From: Candidatus Liberimonas magnetica
GTDB taxonomy: Bacteria > Elusimicrobiota > Endomicrobiia > Endomicrobiales > JAFGIL01
Direction of reading: 5' to 3'
Length of the DNA stretch: 64,000 nucleotides
Assembly (NCBI GenBank): GCA_020523885.1
Contig: JAJAPY010000003.1
Span: 124,001 to 188,000, forward strand
Below the pieces are notes generated by a model. The model was not told the DNA's origin, searched no databases, and saw only the letters and a list, made by a program, of their open reading frames with translations. The number at the start of each line of letters is the position of its first letter. The stretch's first letter is position 1. Shown piece by piece: positions 7,525 to 17,274 of the stretch. The position numbers were made by a program, and so were the translations under genes.

Positions 7525-9456
7525 ATGGCTCAGTATGAATTAAATTTTACTGATTATTTGCGCATCTTAAAGAAACGCAAATTGATAATAATATTTACTG
7601 CCCTGGCAGTTTTAGGTTCTGTGATCGTATTTACAAATTTGCAGATTCCGATCTACCAGGCTTCAACCACTGTGAAAGTAGAACCGCCGTCAACTCGCGG
7701 AGTAGGCGACCAATCCGGTTGGGATATGTATACTGCGTTGACCACAGAAGTAAAAATAATTAAAAGTTCCATAATGTCAGAAAGAACAGCACGTAAACTC
7801 GGGCTAATAAACGATAATACCCCTGAAAATACCAGGCAGGCAATAATCGGGAGCATACAGGCAAAAGTTAATGCCGATAAAATAGGAGACACCAACCTGA
7901 TAATCATCAATGTAACTTCCTCAAACCCTCAGGAAACTGTAAAAATCGCAAATGCTACCGCAGAAGTTTATATAGAAAAAGGCATAGAAGATAAAAGCAG
8001 GCGTGCCAAAGAATTAAGAGAGTTCATTGAAGTTCAAATGAAGGAAGCGCAGGAAAAACTGAAAAATTCTGAAGATACCCTTAAAGTTTATACCGAAAAA
8101 TCGAAAACAAAAGGGCTTGGCAGCTACTTGTCTTCGAGGCTTATCAGTCTTGAAACAAGAAAAAGCGAACTGTCCGAAAAGTATACCGAAGAACACCCTG
8201 AAATTAAGCTTATAACCCAGCAGCTAGAGGAAACAAAAGAACAGATGAAATCACTGCCTGCAAATGAGCTTGAATATGCAAGGTTATCCAGGGAACTTGC
8301 TATCAATGAACAGCTTTATACGCTGCTTGCAAAACGATACAAAGAAGCACAGATATCGGAAGCGGACAGGGTCCAGAACGCCTTTGTGGTAACACCTGCT
8401 GTTGAACCGACCTCTCCTATCAGCCCGAATAAACGTCTGAACATAACAGTCGGCGCCTTCCTCGGCATTTTTCTTGGGTTTATCTTTGCATTAATAATTG
8501 AAAACCTCGACACTTCTATCGGCACTATAGAAGACGTTGAAAAATTCCTGGATCTTCCGGTACTTGGGATCATACCTCATGTAGAAGTTGATTCCAGTAT
8601 AAAATCGTTGTTCATTAAGGAAAGAGGTCGCCACGAAAGGACCGACTACCTGCGGGGAAAGCTCATTGCCTATCATTCCTCAAAATCGCCGTTCGTAGAA
8701 TCTTATCATACTCTGCGGACAAACCTTAAACTGACCTTTCTAAAGGAAAACGGAAAGATCCTTGCCTTTACCAGCGCCGGTATCAGCGAAGGAAAGACCT
8801 TAACTGCCGTGAACTTTGCTATTGCAGCAGCTCAATCCGGTATAAAGACCCTCGTGATGGAAACTGACTTAAGAAGGCCTTCCATACACTGGGTTTTTGG
8901 TTTGCCCCGTACCCCGGGATTTTCAGACTGTATAGTCGGCAACAAAAACTGGCCTGAGGTCGTAAAAACTACCACGGATTTTCTTCTTGGAGACCTGGGT
9001 ATGGAAAAAATATTGAAAATACCGGGAATTGAAAATCTTTCGCTGATAACATCAGGGCCTATGGTTTCAAACCCTATAGACCTTTTAAACTCGCCGAAAA
9101 CTAAATCTATGATCAAAGAACTTGCCCAAACCTATGACCTGGTCATCCTGGACTGCCCGCCTGTGCTCCTTTTTGCGGATGCTTTGATAATAGGCACTCA
9201 TACCGATGGTAATATCCTGGTCTATCAGGTCGGCAGAATGGCAAGGAGAGCCTTAAAACGGGCAAAGGACCAGCTTGCCAATGTAAAAGCACCGATAATT
9301 GGTGTGGTTTTAAACAATGTCAAGACATCAGAAATGGGCTCTTATTACGGTTACGGATATTATTATTCGTATAAATATTACGCAAAAGGCGAAATTGACG
9401 ATAAAAATATTCAAAATATAAATGGGAACATTAAAAAACCAAACAATCCCGCATAA
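7525..9456 (+). CDS. Wzz-type polysaccharide co-polymerase fused to a BY-kinase
   Basis: An N-terminal Wzz domain with membrane helices at about 20-38 and 305-327 flanks a large periplasmic coiled-coil region, with PISPNKR just before the second helix. The cytoplasmic tyrosine autokinase has Walker A SAGISEGKT (417-425), Walker A' LVMETDLRR (443-451) and Walker B LVILDCPP (539-546). The C-terminal tail has nine Tyr within 13 residues (607-619), the expected autophosphorylation cluster. Wzc-type proteins control chain length and work with the Wza channel, here encoded immediately upstream. The ATG has an AGAGG site 5 nt before it. An active kinase is likely because all motifs are intact. Confidence 0.93.
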   Translation: MAQYELNFTDYLRILKKRKLIIIFTALAVLGSVIVFTNLQIPIYQASTTVKVEPPSTRGVGDQSGWDMYTALTTEVKIIKSSIMSERTARKLGLINDNTPENTRQAIIGSIQAKVNADKIGDTNLIIINVTSSNPQETVKIANATAEVYIEKGIEDKSRRAKELREFIEVQMKEAQEKLKNSEDTLKVYTEKSKTKGLGSYLSSRLISLETRKSELSEKYTEEHPEIKLITQQLEETKEQMKSLPANELEYARLSRELAINEQLYTLLAKRYKEAQISEADRVQNAFVVTPAVEPTSPISPNKRLNITVGAFLGIFLGFIFALIIENLDTSIGTIEDVEKFLDLPVLGIIPHVEVDSSIKSLFIKERGRHERTDYLRGKLIAYHSSKSPFVESYHTLRTNLKLTFLKENGKILAFTSAGISEGKTLTAVNFAIAAAQSGIKTLVMETDLRRPSIHWVFGLPRTPGFSDCIVGNKNWPEVVKTTTDFLLGDLGMEKILKIPGIENLSLITSGPMVSNPIDLLNSPKTKSMIKELAQTYDLVILDCPPVLLFADALIIGTHTDGNILVYQVGRMARRALKRAKDQLANVKAPIIGVVLNNVKTSEMGSYYGYGYYYSYKYYAKGEIDDKNIQNINGNIKKPNNPA

Positions 9457-9490
9457 AACGTATAAATATTATATTACCGGAGATTAAATA

Positions 9491-10480
9491 ATGAAAGTAT
9501 TGGTTACTGGAGGAGCCGGATTTATGGGTTCCCATGTAGTTGACGAAGCTCTTAAATTAGGGTTTGAGGTTGTAACGCTTGACGACCTGAGCGGCGGTTT
9601 CAGGGAAAACCTCAACCCAAAAGCAAAGTTCATAAAAGGCTCGGTTAATAATGTTGGACTTATAAACAAACTTTTTAAAAAATACAGGTTTTCCTATGTG
9701 TACCATCTGGCCGCTTATGCAGCTGAAGGTTTAAGCCATTTCATCAAAAAATTCAATTATGAAAATAACCTGATAGGAAGCATAAACCTCATCAATGCAT
9801 CTGTGAATCACGGGGTTAAATGTTTCGTATTTACTTCATCTATCGCCGTTTACGGTAAAAATCAGCTCCCGATGAGAGAAGCTATGCAGCCCTTGCCGGA
9901 AGACTCCTACGGCATATCAAAATATGCCGTTGAACTGGAATTAAAAACCTCGCATGAGATTTTCGGGCTTGATTACATAATTTTCCGTCCGCATAATGTT
10001 TACGGGGAAAAACAGAATATCGGCGACAAATACCGGAACGTTATAGGGATATTCATGAACCAGCTGATGCAAAACAAGCCCCTTTCAGTTTTCGGCAACG
10101 GAAAACAGACCAGGGCTTTTTCATATATCGGCGATGTAGCTCCTGTCATTGCTAAGTCGCCTTTAGTAAAAAAAGCCTACAATCAGGTCTTTAACATAGG
10201 GGCTGACAAACCTTACACTATAAACCAGTTGACAAAAGCTGTAAGCAGGGAAATGGGAATAAAACCTGAAATAACATATTTTCCTGCAAGAAATGAAGTA
10301 ATTCATGCCTATTCTGACCACAGGAAGGTTTCAAAATATTTCTCTTTGAGAAACAGGGTCAGCCTTTCCGAGGGGATAAGAAGGATGGCCGGCTGGGCAA
10401 AAAAAGCCGGGGCAAAACAAAGCAAAAAGTTTAAAAATATAGAAATAGAAAAGAACTTGCCGTCCGCCTGGCTGAAATAA
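9491..10480 (+). CDS. NAD-dependent sugar-nucleotide epimerase/dehydratase (extended SDR)
   Basis: The Rossmann motif is TGGAGFMGS (7-15). The catalytic Ser/Thr segment is FTSSIAVYG and the YxxxK motif is in SYGISKYA. RPHNVYGEKQN and a QTRAFSYIGDV segment are typical of UDP-glucose 4-epimerase-like enzymes. It acts on nucleotide-sugars in the cytoplasm to supply precursors. The exact reaction (4-epimerase, dehydratase or reductase) cannot be read from sequence. It has an unusually basic C-terminal tail (KKAGAKQSKKFKN). A GGAG site precedes the ATG by about 10 nt, and the RmlC-like gene follows after 15 bp. Confidence 0.87.
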   Translation: MKVLVTGGAGFMGSHVVDEALKLGFEVVTLDDLSGGFRENLNPKAKFIKGSVNNVGLINKLFKKYRFSYVYHLAAYAAEGLSHFIKKFNYENNLIGSINLINASVNHGVKCFVFTSSIAVYGKNQLPMREAMQPLPEDSYGISKYAVELELKTSHEIFGLDYIIFRPHNVYGEKQNIGDKYRNVIGIFMNQLMQNKPLSVFGNGKQTRAFSYIGDVAPVIAKSPLVKKAYNQVFNIGADKPYTINQLTKAVSREMGIKPEITYFPARNEVIHAYSDHRKVSKYFSLRNRVSLSEGIRRMAGWAKKAGAKQSKKFKNIEIEKNLPSAWLK

Positions 10481-10495
10481 ACTGAGGCATTTAAA

Positions 10496-11140
10496 ATGAA
10501 AATCATCAGCGTAGAAGAACTTAAACTGCCCGAAGTAAAGGTTATCACGTTCGGAAGGTATCTTGACGAGCGTGGGTATTTCAGTGAGGTATTCCGTAAA
10601 AGCGACTTCAATAAAAGACAGGAACTGTCTTTCCTTAAAGAAATGGAGTTTTTCCAATGCAATGAAAGTTTTTCAAGACCGGGTACTGTCAGAGGGCTGC
10701 ATTTCCAATGGGACCCTTGCATGGGGAAACTGATCCGGACAATTACAGGAAGAATGGTAGATATTATCCTTGATATAAGGAAAGGCTCTCCGACCTTCGG
10801 AAAGATCATCATGTATGATATGCCTGCAAAAGACGCCCTTGATTTTAACCGGTTTATCTGGGTCCCGGAAGGTTTTGCACATGGAAACTTTTTTACTGAA
10901 AATACAATAATCGAGTATTTTTGTACAAGTGAATACAGCCCAGGCAATGAAGCCGGTATATCGCCGCTTTCAAAACATCTGGATTGGTCTTTGTGCGATC
11001 CGGGATTAAAAAAAGAATTCGAGTCTTTAATAAACGGGAAGTTGTTAGTAACCGACAAGGATAAAAACAGTTATTCCTTAAGAACCTGGCAGAAAGACCC
11101 GAAATCTGACAATTTTATTTACATAAAATGTAAACGATAG
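10496..11140 (+). CDS. RmlC-like sugar epimerase (dTDP-4-dehydrorhamnose 3,5-epimerase family)
   Basis: A cupin-fold epimerase of 214 aa. VRGLHFQWDPCMGKLIR contains the conserved RGLHxQ stretch with the catalytic His region. LDIRKGSPTFGK and FIWVPEGFAHGNFF match the family core. RmlC enzymes epimerise C3 and C5 of dTDP-4-keto-6-deoxyglucose; related members act on other keto sugars, and no RmlA, RmlB or RmlD is nearby, so the substrate is open. It lies between two SDR genes and likely forms a sugar-modifying set with them. The ATG is preceded by a GAGG-like site. Confidence 0.85.
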   Translation: MKIISVEELKLPEVKVITFGRYLDERGYFSEVFRKSDFNKRQELSFLKEMEFFQCNESFSRPGTVRGLHFQWDPCMGKLIRTITGRMVDIILDIRKGSPTFGKIIMYDMPAKDALDFNRFIWVPEGFAHGNFFTENTIIEYFCTSEYSPGNEAGISPLSKHLDWSLCDPGLKKEFESLINGKLLVTDKDKNSYSLRTWQKDPKSDNFIYIKCKR

Positions 11141-11256
11141 GATTATTGATAATTTTTGGAAATAAGAGTTGCCAAATACGTAGAATCAATAATTGTGATC
11201 AGATTATTGCCGTATCACCGTAATCATCCTTTAAAATCACTGTAAGCGGGGTTCTT
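11141..11256. repeat. Intergenic repeat of the GATTACGGTGATTA family
   Basis: Contains GATTATTGATAATT, GTGATCAGATTATTG, CACCGTAATCA and AATCACTGTAAG, all variants of the word GATTACnGTGATTA or its complement. Imperfect pairing is possible between the left and right parts. It occupies the gap up to the next start codon. Confidence 0.55.
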
Positions 11257-12216
11257 ATGAAAATTTTAGTCGCAGGCGGCGGCGGGTATATCGGCTCAGC
11301 TTTAGTTCCCGTTTTAATAGAACACGGGTATGAAGTTACAGTCATCGACCTTTTATGGTTCGGCAAACACCTGCCCAAAAACATTCAATTAATACAAAAG
11401 GATATCCTTGAATGCACGTCAAAAGACTTAAAAGGTTATGACCAGATAATCTTTTTGGCAGGCCTTTCAAATGATCCCATGGCAGAGTACAGCCCGGTAA
11501 AAAATTTCATATATAACGCAGCATTGCCGTCATTCCTGGCTTATGAAGCAAGAAAGGCAAAAGTCAAAAGGTTTATATACGGTTCCACCTGTTCAGTTTA
11601 CGGTTATACGATTGACCAGTTTTATGATGAAAATTCATCGCCTATATGCAGTTATCCTTACGGCATATCGAAACTTCAGGGTGAACAAGGTATCCTTCAA
11701 TTAAACTGCCCTGATTTTTCCGTTATCTCGCTCCGCCAGGGCACGATCTGCGGGTACAGCCCCAGGATGAGGCTTGATCTCATAGTAAATACTATGTTCA
11801 AAACCGCCATGGCCGAGCAAAAAATATTCATCAACAACCCTTCTATCTGGAGGCCTATTTACGACATGAGGGATGCTGTTACAGGTATTATACGGGCGAT
11901 TCAGGCTAATCAGGCCGTAAACGGAATCTTTAATATGACCTCTGGGAACTTCACAGTAGGCCAGGTCGGAGATTATGTAAAAAATGAAATAGAGGAATTG
12001 ACCGGTAAAGGCATTTCCATAAGAATAAACAACCTGCCCGATGTGCGGAATTACAAAGTCGCTATAGAAAAAGCGAAAACCCTCTTAAGTTTCCAGCCTG
12101 AGTATTCCATAAAAGATACCATTATAGATCTCTACGAACATAAGGACCTGTTTGACGATTATGATAATGATAATTATTACAACATAAAAGTATTCAAGAA
12201 ACTAAAATTGGTATAG
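11257..12216 (+). CDS. NAD-dependent epimerase/dehydratase (extended SDR)
   Basis: The Rossmann motif AGGGGYIGSALV (6-17) is followed by an acidic adenine-ribose contact (VIDLLWFG). YGSTCSVYG carries the catalytic Ser/Thr and YPYGISK gives YxxxK. Near the C terminus the family-typical FNMTSGNFTVGQVGDYV appears. Only about half the residues seem conserved with the SDR at 9491, so it is a different subgroup. Likely to make or modify a nucleotide-linked sugar for the polymer; the substrate is unknown. It is slightly short at the C terminus (319 aa) but complete. Confidence 0.85.
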   Translation: MKILVAGGGGYIGSALVPVLIEHGYEVTVIDLLWFGKHLPKNIQLIQKDILECTSKDLKGYDQIIFLAGLSNDPMAEYSPVKNFIYNAALPSFLAYEARKAKVKRFIYGSTCSVYGYTIDQFYDENSSPICSYPYGISKLQGEQGILQLNCPDFSVISLRQGTICGYSPRMRLDLIVNTMFKTAMAEQKIFINNPSIWRPIYDMRDAVTGIIRAIQANQAVNGIFNMTSGNFTVGQVGDYVKNEIEELTGKGISIRINNLPDVRNYKVAIEKAKTLLSFQPEYSIKDTIIDLYEHKDLFDDYDNDNYYNIKVFKKLKLV

Positions 12217-12222
12217 CCAGTT

Positions 12223-12392
12223 TTGATTACAGTGATTACCAACAAGATTACAGGGCTACGTCAAAAATTATCAAAATCATTATTTACGTTTTATCAATGT
12301 AATCAGATGTTGGTTTATCATTATAAACTGAGGCTGTTGCCGGACTAGGCAAAAGCCTCTAATCAGTATTTTGCTTGTATTACCGTAATCAA
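12223..12392. repeat. Intergenic inverted repeat, TTGATTACAGTGATTAC family
   Basis: TTGATTACAGTGATTAC (12223-12239) pairs with GTATTACCGTAATCAA (12377-12392). Between them are further words: AAGATTACAGGG, CAATGTAATCAGATG and GTTGGTTTATCATTAT (opposing ACCAAC near 12238). The 194-bp gap (12217-12410) holds nothing else I can identify. Confidence 0.75.
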
Positions 12393-12410
12393 GTTTAGGG
12401 ACTAAACTTT

Positions 12411-13793
12411 ATGAAGCCAAACTTTGAATACATCATTATCATCATCTTAGTTATTCTTTCCATATTTATCGGCAAATATTTTACTGCACACCCGACCCTT
12501 ATCGGCGGCATTGTGGGAGCCATGGCAATTGCCATGATAACCTTCAGAAAACCCGCAGATGGGCTTATTATCCTCGTTTTTTCCATGCTCCTTTCACCTG
12601 AGATAAAATTAGTTTCAATGCCTGGACGAAATGTTGTTTTACGGGTAGATGATTTACTTTTAATAACAGTGTTTTTGGCATGGCTTGCTCATATTTCATT
12701 TGATAAAGACTGGAAAGGCTTTGTTAAAACACCTCTTGATTTTCCATTATTATTACTATTTTCAATATATTTTTTCAGCACAATTCTTGGAGTATTTAGA
12801 GGTGAAATAAACCTTTTTAGAGCTATATTTTATGTATTAAAATATTTTGAGTATTTTGTTTTATACTGGATTACTGCAAATATCATTACTTCAACTAAGG
12901 ATATTCCTCGTTATTTGATAGCTGCCCTTATTACATGCATAATTGTAGCATTATATGCATATAGTTTGATGTCACTTTCAGAAAGGGTGTATGCTCCGTT
13001 TGATGCACCAACAGATTTGAGCAACCCCAGCGGAGAACCTGCAAGCCTGGGTGGATATCTTCTTATAGTAATGGCTGTAATAATAAGCATGTTTATCACC
13101 ATGCAAAGAAAAACATACTTTTACCTGGCATTATTTATATTTTTAATACCGCCGCTTATGCTTACGCTTTCACGCGCTAGCATTTTCGGTTTTGCCTTAA
13201 TGTTAATCACTATATTAGTTCTATCGCCCCAAAAGAAGCTTAAGCTATTGATTATTTTCAGTCTCGGTATAATGCTCTTTCCTATAATAATGCCCGAAGT
13301 TTATCAACCTTTGAAAGAACGGTTAGCTTATACATTTAAAGGCGAAGATAGTTTTGCTGGAACTTATCAAGTCGGAGGCCGTAAGATAAAACTTGAAGGA
13401 TCAGCAAACGCAAGGGTATTAAATTGGGAACGTTGCTTTGAAGAATGGCTGCCAAGAAGGCCGTTCTTCGGACATGGAGTTACCGGTGTAGGTCTTGTAG
13501 ATACACAATTCCCTTTGTTCCTTGGAGAAATAGGCTTAGTTGGATTCTTCACCTTTGTATATGTATTGTTCACCATATATACAACTTCATGGCACATTCT
13601 CAAAAATTCAATTTCAAAGATCGATCAAGGTTTAGCACTCGGCCTTATGGGCGCCTTAACGGCATTATTAATGCAATCTGTGGCAGTTAACACTTTTATT
13701 ATAGTGCGCATAATGGAACCATTTTGGTTTTTAACAGGGTTGGTGGTTGGTGTAATCTATGCAAACAAAGCTGACAATTTAATACCTAATTAA
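12411..13793 (+). CDS. O-antigen polymerase/ligase family membrane protein (Wzy/WaaL-like)
   Basis: A 460-aa protein with roughly eleven membrane helices and a large loop between about residues 300 and 365 containing an RVLNWERCFEEWLPRRPFFGHG segment. That Trp/Arg-rich loop and a following GxGVxxV pattern are typical of the O-antigen ligase (Wzy_C) family. In this cluster it is the natural candidate for the Wzy polymerase joining flipped repeat units at the periplasmic face. Polymerase and ligase cannot be told apart by sequence alone. The gene is noticeably more AT-rich than its neighbours. Weak ribosome site; the ATG was chosen because the first helix begins soon after it. Confidence 0.83.
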   Translation: MKPNFEYIIIIILVILSIFIGKYFTAHPTLIGGIVGAMAIAMITFRKPADGLIILVFSMLLSPEIKLVSMPGRNVVLRVDDLLLITVFLAWLAHISFDKDWKGFVKTPLDFPLLLLFSIYFFSTILGVFRGEINLFRAIFYVLKYFEYFVLYWITANIITSTKDIPRYLIAALITCIIVALYAYSLMSLSERVYAPFDAPTDLSNPSGEPASLGGYLLIVMAVIISMFITMQRKTYFYLALFIFLIPPLMLTLSRASIFGFALMLITILVLSPQKKLKLLIIFSLGIMLFPIIMPEVYQPLKERLAYTFKGEDSFAGTYQVGGRKIKLEGSANARVLNWERCFEEWLPRRPFFGHGVTGVGLVDTQFPLFLGEIGLVGFFTFVYVLFTIYTTSWHILKNSISKIDQGLALGLMGALTALLMQSVAVNTFIIVRIMEPFWFLTGLVVGVIYANKADNLIPN

Positions 13794-13812
13794 TCTGTAC
13801 TTGGTTTTAATA

Positions 13813-14640
13813 ATGGATATAATAAATAAAAAGATGTCGAATAGCTGGGGGACAAGTGAAGCAAGCCTAGATCAAATCGTCACATGGATAAACGGTATTT
13901 CTAAAAGTATACTTTGGAAAAGATTTTTGTTTTGGAAAAGCCGCCTTGATTTTTCAAAGCCTGCCAGAACCATTGAGTTAGGCTGCGGATACGGAAAGTT
14001 CAGCATGCTTTTAGGCTTAACCGGCAATGATGTGGCAATATTCGACTATAATGAATCTACCATTAAAAATGCAGAAAAAGCCTTTAATTTGATTGGATTA
14101 AAGCCTAATTCTATAGTCGGGGATTTGCTGCAGATCGATCCAAGTCTAAATGAAAAATATGATTTAGTCTGTTCTTTTGGGACACTGGAGCACTTTTCAG
14201 GCGAAAACAGGAAATCAGCCTTTGAAGCCAATGTAAAGCTTTTACGCAAAGGGGGTATCCTTTTTTTTAGTGTCCCTAATTATTTGGGCATTTTCTATCA
14301 GATACCATTTTCCATAAGAAAACTCTTAAACCTGTTTCCAGAATTTTTCTATGAAGAAGCTTTTTTACATTCCGAGCTGGCCAATTACGCAAAAAAATGT
14401 AATATCGAAATACTTGAGCTTGATTGCGTAGATACTCTGTCAAAAGATTTTAATTATTGGATTTTGGGAAATATCAAAGGATTTTTCAACAAACTATTTA
14501 AAATAAACCATAAAGGATCTAATCCTTCAACTCTTTTAAAATTAGAAAAATTGGATTTTTCAGGCGATATTGAAGATAACCGCAACTACTTAGATAAACA
14601 TTTTACTTATAACCTTCTTTTTGTAGGAAGAAAATTGTAG
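13813..14640 (+). CDS. Class I SAM-dependent methyltransferase
   Basis: SAM-binding motif I is IELGCGYGKFSMLL, followed by the acidic loop IFDYNES, then VCSFGTLEHFS and LLRKGGILFFSVPN, the usual order for the Methyltransf_11/23 fold. I chose ATG 13813 over the upstream TTG at 13801 because it is the first ATG and lies 20 bp after the polymerase gene. The C-terminal ~100 residues lack a recognisable domain. It probably methylates a sugar or lipid-linked intermediate in the polysaccharide pathway; the acceptor is unknown. One of five methyltransferase domains in the cluster. Confidence 0.8.
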   Translation: MDIINKKMSNSWGTSEASLDQIVTWINGISKSILWKRFLFWKSRLDFSKPARTIELGCGYGKFSMLLGLTGNDVAIFDYNESTIKNAEKAFNLIGLKPNSIVGDLLQIDPSLNEKYDLVCSFGTLEHFSGENRKSAFEANVKLLRKGGILFFSVPNYLGIFYQIPFSIRKLLNLFPEFFYEEAFLHSELANYAKKCNIEILELDCVDTLSKDFNYWILGNIKGFFNKLFKINHKGSNPSTLLKLEKLDFSGDIEDNRNYLDKHFTYNLLFVGRKL

Positions 14641-14724
14641 TTTTTATGCAGTACCGATAATTCCGGGCCAAAAGCGTACGGTAAGTTGCTTACAGGAACT
14701 ATTTTAAGATGGAAGACCTGCAAA

Positions 14725-15705
14725 ATGAGCTTAGTTAAAAGACTGATAAATAGGATAATTACTTCCAATGCCGCTATATTAATTATGAGCCCGCTGGTTG
14801 CGCTTGCAAGCCTTTTTTTCTTTTTTGTGCGCAAGTATTGCATTGAGAGGCACCCGGTCAACCGCTGGATATTCAATACCATAGGCATTTATCCTATAAG
14901 GGATCACTATTACGACCCTCTCTTCAATGACAACCGCATCAACAAAGCTCTGCTGGTTAAGGACCGTGAACTCTCTGGGATAGATTTCAATATCGCGGAA
15001 CAGCTGGATTTGCTTTCAAAATTCCATTTCAATAATGAACTTGCCTCATTTCCCTTGGAAAAACGTTCTATGGACGAATTTAATTATCACAACGGAACTT
15101 TTCTTGCAGGTGATGCAGAATACCTATACAACCTGATCAGGTTCCTTAAACCGTCCCGCATCATAGAGATCGGCTGTGGCAATACTACTTTACTTATCCT
15201 CCACGCATTGAGGAAAAACAGGGACGAAAACACGAACTATAAGTGCCGGCATACTTGCATCGAGCCTTACGAACAGCCATGGCTTGAAAAGCTCAATATA
15301 GACCTCATAAGAAACAAAGTAGAAAATGTTCCGAAAAATATATTTGAAGAGCTTGGGAAAAACGATATCCTTTTTATTGACTCTTCTCATATAATACGGC
15401 CCCAGGGAGACGTGCTGTTCGAATATCAGGAAGTGATACCAAAATTAAAGTACGGTGTTTATGTGCATATACACGATATTTTTACACCAAGGGATTACTT
15501 GCCGGACTGGGGCCTGGGTAGATTCTTTTTCTGGAACGAACAATACTTGCTTGAGGCTTTCCTTTCCTTTAACACAGATTTTAAGCTAATAGGGTCGCTA
15601 AACTATCTACGGCATCATTACTTCGACAAACTTGCTGAAAAATGCCCTATATTGAAATTAGAAAGCACCAGTGAACCCACTTCTTTTTGGATAACAAGAA
15701 AGTAG
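14725..15705 (+). CDS. Membrane-anchored class I methyltransferase-like protein
   Basis: An N-terminal hydrophobic helix (about residues 15-36 from ATG 14725) is followed by a region with HYYDPLFNDNRI and then a methyltransferase fold with IIEIGCGNTTLLIL as motif I and DILFIDSSHIIRP, YVHIHDIFTPRDY later. The pattern resembles the Methyltransf_24 group found in glycan clusters. The TTG at 14686 would add 13 residues but has no ribosome site; ATG 14725 has a GGAAGA upstream. The DSSH and HIHD pair could bind a metal, as in related O-methyltransferases. The acceptor is unknown. Not a paralog of the methyltransferase encoded just upstream. Confidence 0.78.
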   Translation: MSLVKRLINRIITSNAAILIMSPLVALASLFFFFVRKYCIERHPVNRWIFNTIGIYPIRDHYYDPLFNDNRINKALLVKDRELSGIDFNIAEQLDLLSKFHFNNELASFPLEKRSMDEFNYHNGTFLAGDAEYLYNLIRFLKPSRIIEIGCGNTTLLILHALRKNRDENTNYKCRHTCIEPYEQPWLEKLNIDLIRNKVENVPKNIFEELGKNDILFIDSSHIIRPQGDVLFEYQEVIPKLKYGVYVHIHDIFTPRDYLPDWGLGRFFFWNEQYLLEAFLSFNTDFKLIGSLNYLRHHYFDKLAEKCPILKLESTSEPTSFWITRK

Positions 15706-15725
15706 GAAACATTTAATAAGCATAT

Positions 15726-17258
15726 ATGAATATTCCAATAATAAACTGGATTAACGACAAGGAAGAACAATTACTGAGCGGAGATACATCCAATGCCCGG
15801 TTTATGCGCGGGACATTCTGGCTGACTACAAGCACGATTGTCTCCCTTCTACTAGGAATGATATCATCCATACTTATAGCACGTATGCTCGATAAAACCT
15901 TGTTCGGACAATTCGGCATGGTCGTAAACACTATCTCTATGCTTGGTACATTTACCGGGCTTGGGCTTGGGCTTACAACCTTGAAATATGTCGCTGAATT
16001 TAAGTCCACTGACCCCTCCAGGGCATCAAGAATTATGGATATTACCAATAAAATAACTATTTTTTCCGGGGGTGCCATTTCGTTAGCGCTTTTTATTTTC
16101 GCTGAGCCGCTTTCCTCGCGGGTTCTAAATGCTCCGGAGCTCGCCACTATGCTGCGCCTGGGAACATTTTTACTATTTTTTAACACTCTTAACGGTACCC
16201 AAACCGGAGCTCTTTCAGGGCTGGAATCATTTAAGGTAATAGCAAAAATAAACGCTCTAAAAGGGATCCTCTATTGCCCGATCGTTATTATCGGCACATA
16301 TTTTTTTGGTCTTTCCGGTGCAGTGGCCAGTGTAGTTGTCTGGGGTTTCGTAGGATGGTTCCTAAACCATATAGCTCTCAAATCAGAATGCAAAAAAGCT
16401 AATTTACCTATTGACACAGGAAACATTTTCGATGAACTTCCAATACTCTGGAAATTTACCTTACCTGCATTCATAGGCGGTGCACTGGTGGGTCCTGTCC
16501 TCTGGATAGCCAACACAATACTTGCCAACCAACCAGGAGGCTACGGAGAGCTGGGACTCGTCAATGCTTCTAACCAGTGGAGAAACTTTATAGTTATGCT
16601 TCCATCAATATTTTGCAGCGCTGCGTTGCCGATTCTCTCTTCCGAACAGAATTCAAAACCTGGGAACTGCGGAACACTGGATATTACCCAAAAAGTCACG
16701 ATTTCTATAATATTGCCGTTCTTCACAATTACACTATTCCTGGGAGATTTTATTATGGGCCTGTACGGCAAGTCATTTTCTGCCGGTTATCCGGTACTTG
16801 TTGGAATTACCTTTGCCATTTGCCTGATGGCAATAGCAAATGTGGGAGGAACCAGCTTAACTGCATCAGGAAGGATGTGGACAGGGCTTTTCTATAATCT
16901 GGCTTGGGGGCTAATATTCGTAGGCTTTGTATATAAATATGCGGCCATCGGAGGTGCAAAGGCTTATGCTCTTGGCTATGCCGTAGCTTATGCAGCACTT
17001 TTCGGGCTAATGTTCTTGTACCTTAAAAGCATATTCAGTAAACATACTCTACTCTTAATGATTTCTTCTATAGTTTATCTCAGTTTACTTACTATGTTTA
17101 GCCTTAATCTTTCAATCAAAAACAGGTTTATTTTTTTTGCGCCGTTCATGCTGTTCAGTATGATAGTTTCATATATAGTGTTAGGAAAAACCTATTCGCT
17201 TAAAATAATCAATAGGATTCTTGCAGTTATTCCTAAGAAAAATGCAATACAACTCTAA
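15726..17258 (+). CDS. Polysaccharide flippase (Wzx/RfbX-like, MOP superfamily)
   Basis: A 510-aa protein with 12-14 membrane helices. The beginning matches the PST/Wzx family: a helix with STIVSLLLGMISSILIAR followed by LFGQFGMVV, and a second helix with LGLGLTTLKYVAEF. It would move the undecaprenyl-linked repeat unit across the inner membrane before polymerisation by the Wzy-like protein at 12411. It sits between methyltransferase genes in the same direction. There are only 20 bp between this start and the previous stop. No truncation is seen. The substrate cannot be deduced. Confidence 0.9.
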   Translation: MNIPIINWINDKEEQLLSGDTSNARFMRGTFWLTTSTIVSLLLGMISSILIARMLDKTLFGQFGMVVNTISMLGTFTGLGLGLTTLKYVAEFKSTDPSRASRIMDITNKITIFSGGAISLALFIFAEPLSSRVLNAPELATMLRLGTFLLFFNTLNGTQTGALSGLESFKVIAKINALKGILYCPIVIIGTYFFGLSGAVASVVVWGFVGWFLNHIALKSECKKANLPIDTGNIFDELPILWKFTLPAFIGGALVGPVLWIANTILANQPGGYGELGLVNASNQWRNFIVMLPSIFCSAALPILSSEQNSKPGNCGTLDITQKVTISIILPFFTITLFLGDFIMGLYGKSFSAGYPVLVGITFAICLMAIANVGGTSLTASGRMWTGLFYNLAWGLIFVGFVYKYAAIGGAKAYALGYAVAYAALFGLMFLYLKSIFSKHTLLLMISSIVYLSLLTMFSLNLSIKNRFIFFAPFMLFSMIVSYIVLGKTYSLKIINRILAVIPKKNAIQL

Positions 17259-17274
17259 CCCGGAGATAACAAAA

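Noticed and set aside
10309-11058. 249-aa reverse-strand open frame opposite the RmlC-like gene
   Set aside because: The forward frame encodes a clear RmlC-like protein; the antisense frame has no domain and no ribosome site.
14686-14725. TTG start for the methyltransferase-like gene
   Set aside because: No ribosome site; ATG 14725 starts directly before the membrane anchor with a GGAAGA upstream.
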